A stretch of 64,000 nucleotides of DNA from Rhyzopertha dominica (lineage: Eukaryota; Arthropoda; Insecta; Coleoptera; Bostrichidae): positions 15,334,392 through 15,398,391 of the forward strand of contig QCXZ01000003.1 in NCBI GenBank assembly GCA_025024175.1, in the 5' to 3' direction. This document shows, piece after piece, positions 58,861-64,000 of the stretch. Position numbers and translations under genes: made by a program. Under the pieces are notes generated by a model, which worked only from the letters and a program-made list of their open reading frames with translations, was not told where the DNA came from and searched no databases. The first letter of the stretch is position 1. Each line of letters begins with the position of its first letter.

Positions 58861-60853
58861 AATTTACGTGTTGGGGCGTATTTTTCACAAACACTATGTA
58901 ACACAATAATCATGAATTATTTCCAAACTTATTACCAAGCTGTATATATAAAGTGAGATAAAGGTTAAACATCGGCAGCTTATTTTGTCTCCTCTATAGT
59001 ATGGGGAACCATGAACAAGCTATAGTTATATGTTATACTTCCCAAAAAAGTACCTAAGGCCTGCAAAATTAGAAGAGCTTATGTTATCTACTACCTGAGA
59101 AAGTTTTGATGACATAAATATCAAAATATCTAATTATATGCAAAAAAGAGGGATATAATAATTTTACTGTTCAAGTTAGTTTCAGAGGTACTGAATACCC
59201 TACTATTTTTTCTAATATACCTATAACACTATAATAAGTACTCATTCCTAACATTATTGTTTACTGTTCGTTTATTCTAGTAGCATGAGCAAAAGAAGAT
59301 ATGGTATGAACGTATGATTAATGATTAAAACTTTTTATCTTCCGTTCCAGATTTGTTGTTAAATAATAATAATAGTATTATTAATAATATTAATAAGAAA
59401 TCTCTTCTTCACTATGTGCAGACATAGTGAGCCTCCTCTGCTGCAGAGAAAACTTGAGGTCAAATAGTATCTCTTTATCAGCATAGATGCAAGAAGGATA
59501 ATCTTCCTACCTCCTCTTTTATATACAACTGCTGTCATAGCCGCCATTAACACAAAGGCATCAATGTAACAACGAAAGTCTGTTTTGTTATTAACCTTTT
59601 AGATAGCACTGACTATCTGTAGTAGTGTAGTGGTCTGTATAGAATGTTACTTACAAAGGCTTTTGATTTTAAAATACGCACATACCCATATAAACCACAT
59701 GGTCACTGTAAGGCTTAATTTAGAAGCGTTAAAATAAATTGATCGTTTTTGTTTACTACTCATATATACTACCTTATGGATCAACCTATAATAATAACTT
59801 CGATGAGAAATTGGCCATAGAGACCACATCTTAATCAAACCTACGGTGAGCTATTTGTATTATTTAGTAATGCCAAGTGGGTCACCAGGAAAAACGTGGG
59901 TCTGGAATTTTATATTTTTGCCGGTGTTCAAGTGGTGTGAAATCATGCTTTGATTTCAAAGCCGAACGTATATTTATATCAGGCTCTTCCTGTCGTAACT
60001 ATTTTTTCATTGGCTGCTATATACCGTGCGCTGTAAAATGTTTCCAAGATGCATCGATAACTATTTGATTTGTGCAATCAGGGGTACCAACAGTAGGGTG
60101 TTGATTAACGTGACAATTTATGTCGATAAGTTAGTAGACAAGAGCTTGTCGGTATTCCCGCATAGGAAGTATTTTATTTCTGGGGGAAGCAAAACCAAAA
60201 TACATAAGCAAATTAAATTCTGAGACAACATGATTTTTGCTTTTGTATCTTACAAGCTTCTTAAAAAAGGCACTATTGAAGTACTACGTAATTTCACTTA
60301 AAGTAAATCAATCTTTTTCTTCTTCTGTGCCAAAACCTTTGCACGAGTTCGACTTTTTCAGCCATCTTTTCTATAACTATACTCAGTGTCCCTCAATATA
60401 AATACTGGAGGAGTCGTCAAATTATTATACTACCTGTTCCAGTTTCTTTACTTAGGTCGAAGGACTCGAGCAAATGTGTTTTTCCAATTCTTGCGTTTTG
60501 ATCAGTTGTTGCACACTTGACCTCACCTGTAACAATTGAAAAAATGCAATTTACAATTTCACAGTGAAAATGTAAGAAACAAAGCGTCTAATGAAGCAAA
60601 TGAACTAACGTAAAATCACAACATTAAGTTATTCCGTCCCGCAAAGTGATGCGCTGAATATTAGGTACAGATATGCAAAACAGTAATCTACTAATTATCA
60701 CTTACCGCAAATAAAATATATCTACATCATGTTACACTATTTATAGTACCTAAACCACCATCTACCAAATACAACAAGCTACTCCACCCTGTGCACCTAT
60801 ACTTGGGGGGTCCGGTGTGGTGAAAAAGAGAATAGGTAGACATCGTAACATAT
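58861..60853. other. Unassigned AT-rich stretch
   Basis: No supported gene. An AAT-rich low-complexity tract lies at 59359-59400. Frames of about 63 codons at 59647-60068 have no recognisable domain. Confidence 0.35.
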
Positions 60854-60973
60854 AGTTAAATGATCTCTCCGTGAACTTGTGTTTTTAAAAAGTTTTTATT
60901 ACAAGTTACAGAGAAATGAACAGCAGCATAACAAGTCTAACACATGAATTATACTGAGTTAGGGATGTTTACT
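60854..60973 (-). mobile_element. Probable 3' LTR of the endogenous errantivirus
   Basis: Read on the minus strand, a short purine tract (ATAGGG) is followed by AGTAAACATCCC. The block contains AATAAA (complement at 60895-60900) and ends CATTTAACT, giving AGTxAA...TTxAACT ends typical of gypsy-type LTRs. Beyond it lies ATATGT, an alternating purine-pyrimidine target of the sort these elements prefer. A length of 120 bp is short. The matching 5' LTR is outside the window, so this is a candidate only. Confidence 0.4.
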
Positions 60974-61018
60974 CCCTATGGCTTAAATACGTAGGTGTTA
61001 TCTAAATGTTCCTATTAT

Positions 61019-62645
61019 CTAGTCCATGCACTTAGGGGTGGCGTCTGGGCTTTCAGACACGTAACTCCTCTCCCCTTGGTCTTGAGCGTCCGCGCTCAAT
61101 TTTGGATAAAGTTGAACAAATTCTTTTGCTGAAATATTAACAACATTTCGCTTTTTACATAAATTTTTATAAACATTGTTCCTGAAATAACAAAGCACTA
61201 TGATGCAAATTAAAATTACAACAAAGATTATAGCCGTAGCAGAATAGTGAGTATAATGTACAAGTGGATTAAAAATTATTGACTTGGATTTTATAAATTT
61301 GGCTTCTTCTTGGAGCTTCTGAAGGTCCTGGAGATGTTCTTCTTTTAGGAGAACTTCGTACCGATGAGTCAGTGTGATGTCTTCTACTTCTGGCAAGATT
61401 ATGGTTCTGTTGAATCCTGGCTTTCTGAATATTGTATTTTCTATAATTATGCTGCATGATGAGGATATGAGCACATTGTATTGCACTGTCAGTTTTTGCA
61501 CTTGGTATTCGCAGTTTTCTATGAGTTCTAATGGTTGTTTTGTACTAACCATTAGGGCTGTGTTTTCCATTTGTTGAATTATTCGATAGTCGTTAGTAGT
61601 TTCAGCTGCCTGGCATGTATTTAAATTTTCCAATGAGCATTTTTCATTCTTCAGCGTGTGATGGCATAGAGACTAATTGTGGAGGTTTCTGCAGTCGTTG
61701 GACCATAATTCGGACTGATTGGATTGTAGGAAATATTTGGCAGGTAATAGTATAATTTTGTTTTTGGTATTTGGGATCGGATACATTCTGGAGTAAATGA
61801 ACGATGTGGGTTTTAGGATCGGTATCTTCAGTACCATTATTACTGATTTATTTGTTATCATCAATAATATTTTTGAGTGGTCCAATACTTCAAACAAGTG
61901 TGTATTATTTGTGTATAAGATCTGATTTTCATTGTATTCCCTCATTAAGTGTTGATTAATATCTGCAAGGTCTGATCTGGTAAATAGTTCTAAATTCGGT
62001 GTCTCTAGTTTTGCTAAATTAATTGTGCGTTCTATACAATTAATGAAATCGCGGACTCTTATTGCATTAAAAATTTCATGATTGATTACTTGAAGGGTTT
62101 CGAATTTTGACTGAATTAAATTGATTGCTTTGGCAGTCTCATCCATATTGTGATTTAATTTTGAAATGTCTTCATTGTATCGCTGAGTAACGTGAGCTGC
62201 AAATGATGTCAATTCATTTAGTCTACTTATTTCCTGCTTTTGTGTCTTGGACAGTATTTCTAGGTTCTGATTAATATTTGCCAGGTCATCATTATCTAAA
62301 TTTCCAGTTATGAATTTTATAGTTTTTCCTAAGACGTTTACTAAGCCTCTTTTAACTCTAAAATGTGTTAACTTTTCCAGGATATTTTCTGAGCTTTCGA
62401 TTTCTCTTTTTAATGTTTGATATTGATTTCGTAAAAGAGTGTCATTTCTTGTCTTGTGTTCTATTATTACCATGTTTTGTGCTAATTTCCGAACAGCGCA
62501 TTCAAGTTGGGTTAAATTTATGGAGAAATAAAATTTGTGAAAGTGATCGAAAATTTTTGTTTCGCCTATAACTTCTTTAAAATATCCATTTGTGTTAATT
62601 GGTTTGACGTGAAGTTGACGGGATGGCGTCGTCCACACGATTAGC
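61019..62645 (-). pseudogene. env: Endogenous errantivirus env, one in-frame stop
   Basis: A membrane fusion glycoprotein of the gypsy/baculovirus-F type. The frame runs from 62638, with no ATG at its start, to 61673. It is cut there by one TAG (61673-61675) and resumes in the same frame to the stop at 61019, about 540 codons in all. A splice acceptor TTCGTTACAG ends at 62646, so translation probably begins in an upstream leader exon, as in gypsy env mRNA. A furin-type RVKR site (residues 94-97 of the first part) is followed at once by a Gly/Leu-rich fusion-peptide-like start and a long helical region with NIN/LEIL repeats. The second part has a transmembrane segment (its residues about 131-150) and a basic cytoplasmic tail. 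The single stop means this copy is not a functional gene as it stands. Confidence 0.88.
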
Positions 62646-64000
62646 CTGTAACGAAGGGACTTTTCTTAATCTTTTTATTTTACGTACATGCGAGTTAGTG
62701 ATTTTGTTTTTGGCCGATTTACCTATAATTTTCGTTTTCTTTCTATTAGTTACGTTAATTTTCTCGTAAAGGGGATCAGTTTTTCCTGGTTTATTCTTTT
62801 TAACAAAAACTGAAGTATCTGTGTTAATTTCGGGTTCCGGTTCTCTATTTGCATTTCTTTGTGCTAAGACTTTTTGTTCTTTCTGGAAAGTTTTATCATA
62901 AACTTCTTTGAGAAATGGTATTAGTTCCTGTTTACGTCTATTGTTATATTCTTCATAAATAGTTAAATTTACATCGAAATCATTTTCATGTTCATATGGG
63001 CCATACAGCAGTGAAAACGGAGTAAAGCCAGTGGCTGAATGAATTGATTGATTGTAGATTAAGATTGCCGTAATCATTTGATTTTGGGGAGTTTCCTTAG
63101 GGTTTTTAAGTCGTAAAATACGTAATTTTTCGACTAAGGTAGAATGAAGTCTTTCTATGGGACTATTTGAATTCGGGTTGTTTACGGTGGTAAAGTGTAA
63201 TTCTATTTTGTGCATATTGCAATATTCTTTGAGTGTTCTATTGAAGAATTCACGGCCTTCATCGCAGACGATTCGTTTTGGGTAATTATGGTGACTAAAG
63301 TAATGCCTTAACTTATTTAAGATAGTTATGCCTGTGCCATCTTTTACGTAATAAGCTTGGGCGTATTTTGAGAAAGAGTCAATTATTGTTAGGAATTTAC
63401 AGTTTTGGAAAGTAAACGTATCTAAGTGAATAGTGTCAAATGGTTTCTTTGCCAACAATGGACCTCCCAGCTTAACATTATAGGGATTTCTCTCATATTT
63501 GGCTTGTAAGCAAAGGTCGCAAGTGTTAATTTCGTGAACTATCATATCTTTCATATTAGGCCAAAAGTATTCTGAACGTAGTTTTGAATAAGTTTCATTG
63601 ATTCCAGTATGTGTTTCACTATGATAGCTAGTTATTATGTCCTTCTGTTCCTCCTCTTTTAGAATATCTTTATGATACTTAGTGCTAATAAAGATTTTTA
63701 CATTATTATTGAGAAATGTTTTGCTGAAATCTTGGACAGCTTTAATTAATTCTTGTTCTTTTGAGAATATTGCATATGTTATGTTTGGTCTAAATATTTC
63801 TTTGAACATTTGTTGTATATCACCTTGTAAATTTGTGTTTCTGATAAGTATTGTATAATGGTTTTTCTTAAAAGGTTGCTTAAAACGTATTTCATAGTAT
63901 TTACCAAACATCAAAATTATTCTATTCGAAAAGTTATTAACAGGTTGATCCGTAATTGGAATTATTTTTCCGTCATCTTCATTATGGACAGAGTGTACAG
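62595..64000 (-). CDS. pol: Endogenous errantivirus pol, RNase H/integrase end (partial)
   Basis: The frame is open from the right edge of the window to the stop at 62595, so the N-terminal part (protease, RT, most of RNase H) lies outside. Counting from 63914: the zinc-binding HHCC with H98, H102, C132 and C135; the catalytic core D165 (HLDTF), D218 (VCDEGREF) and E254 (PIERLHS), with exactly 35 residues between the last two, the DD35E signature; then NQSIHSATGFTPFSLLYG, typical of Ty3/gypsy integrases. The C-terminus is strongly basic. It inserts the DNA copy of the element into the host chromosome. The 3' end overlaps the env frame by about 44 bp in a different frame. All catalytic residues are present and there is no stop, so this part looks young. 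Confidence 0.95.
   Translation of the reverse strand, partial: VHSVHNEDDGKIIPITDQPVNNFSNRIILMFGKYYEIRFKQPFKKNHYTILIRNTNLQGDIQQMFKEIFRPNITYAIFSKEQELIKAVQDFSKTFLNNNVKIFISTKYHKDILKEEEQKDIITSYHSETHTGINETYSKLRSEYFWPNMKDMIVHEINTCDLCLQAKYERNPYNVKLGGPLLAKKPFDTIHLDTFTFQNCKFLTIIDSFSKYAQAYYVKDGTGITILNKLRHYFSHHNYPKRIVCDEGREFFNRTLKEYCNMHKIELHFTTVNNPNSNSPIERLHSTLVEKLRILRLKNPKETPQNQMITAILIYNQSIHSATGFTPFSLLYGPYEHENDFDVNLTIYEEYNNRRKQELIPFLKEVYDKTFQKEQKVLAQRNANREPEPEINTDTSVFVKKNKPGKTDPLYEKINVTNRKKTKIIGKSAKNKITNSHVRKIKRLRKVPSLQANRVDDAIPSTSRQTN

Overview
The window looks like AT-rich genomic DNA of an insect or another arthropod. It has low gene density, no operon-like layout and many decayed transposons. It also carries an endogenous retrovirus of the insect Ty3/gypsy (errantivirus) type, tRNA-derived SINE pieces, and TA-, TTAA- and 8-bp-duplication DNA transposons. 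I find no complete host protein-coding gene. Two weak exon candidates and several CpG-richer, repeat-free islands suggest intergenic or long-intron sequence near host genes. The exact taxon cannot be read from the sequence. Scattered N bases (for example at 3204, 22655-22656, 28144, 30462, 35412-35466, 49060 and 56032-56229) fall partly inside repeats and may mark collapsed copies.

Layout from the left. 1-5180: a dispersed-repeat fragment, a 1.15-kb foldback element with 384-bp arms, a decayed Ty1/copia pol fragment (minus strand) and tandem AT-rich repeats. 7.2 kb: a small relic of the ribozyme repeat described below. 10.07-11.9 kb: a 5'-truncated Jockey-like non-LTR retrotransposon whose reverse transcriptase frame is still open for about 520 codons. 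12.2-18.2 kb: TIR elements and MITEs. 21.95-23.2 kb and 27.0-27.7 kb: two arrays of a repeat of about 350 bp, each unit carrying a hammerhead self-cleaving ribozyme. 28.6-28.85 kb: an inverted pair of tRNA-like SINE heads. 32.1-34 kb: a TA-flanked MITE and a dead mariner. 39.5-40.7 kb: a hAT-like element with a perfect 8-bp duplication. 43.1-48.3 kb: three non-LTR relics with a nested insertion. 50.5-51.0 kb: a TIR element holding a THAP-domain fragment. 51.9-52.8 and 55.6-57.6 kb: a short and a long copy of one TTAA-flanked family. 58.1-58.9 kb: a foldback Tc1/mariner derivative. 60.85-64.0 kb: the 3' half of an endogenous errantivirus (integrase, env, probable 3' LTR), running off the right edge.

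The most interesting system is the hammerhead repeat. Six ribozyme copies are present, three per strand. They share a CUGAUGA core, a 4-bp stem II, a GAAA box, a very short palindromic stem III and a long stem I. Stem I shows a double compensatory change between the two arrays, which is direct evidence that the RNA fold was once under selection. Tandem copies would release 352-nt monomers. A TATA-like box sits just upstream of the ribozyme, and head-to-head inversions join units near one segment. Together these features resemble animal retrozymes or ribozyme-bearing satellites.
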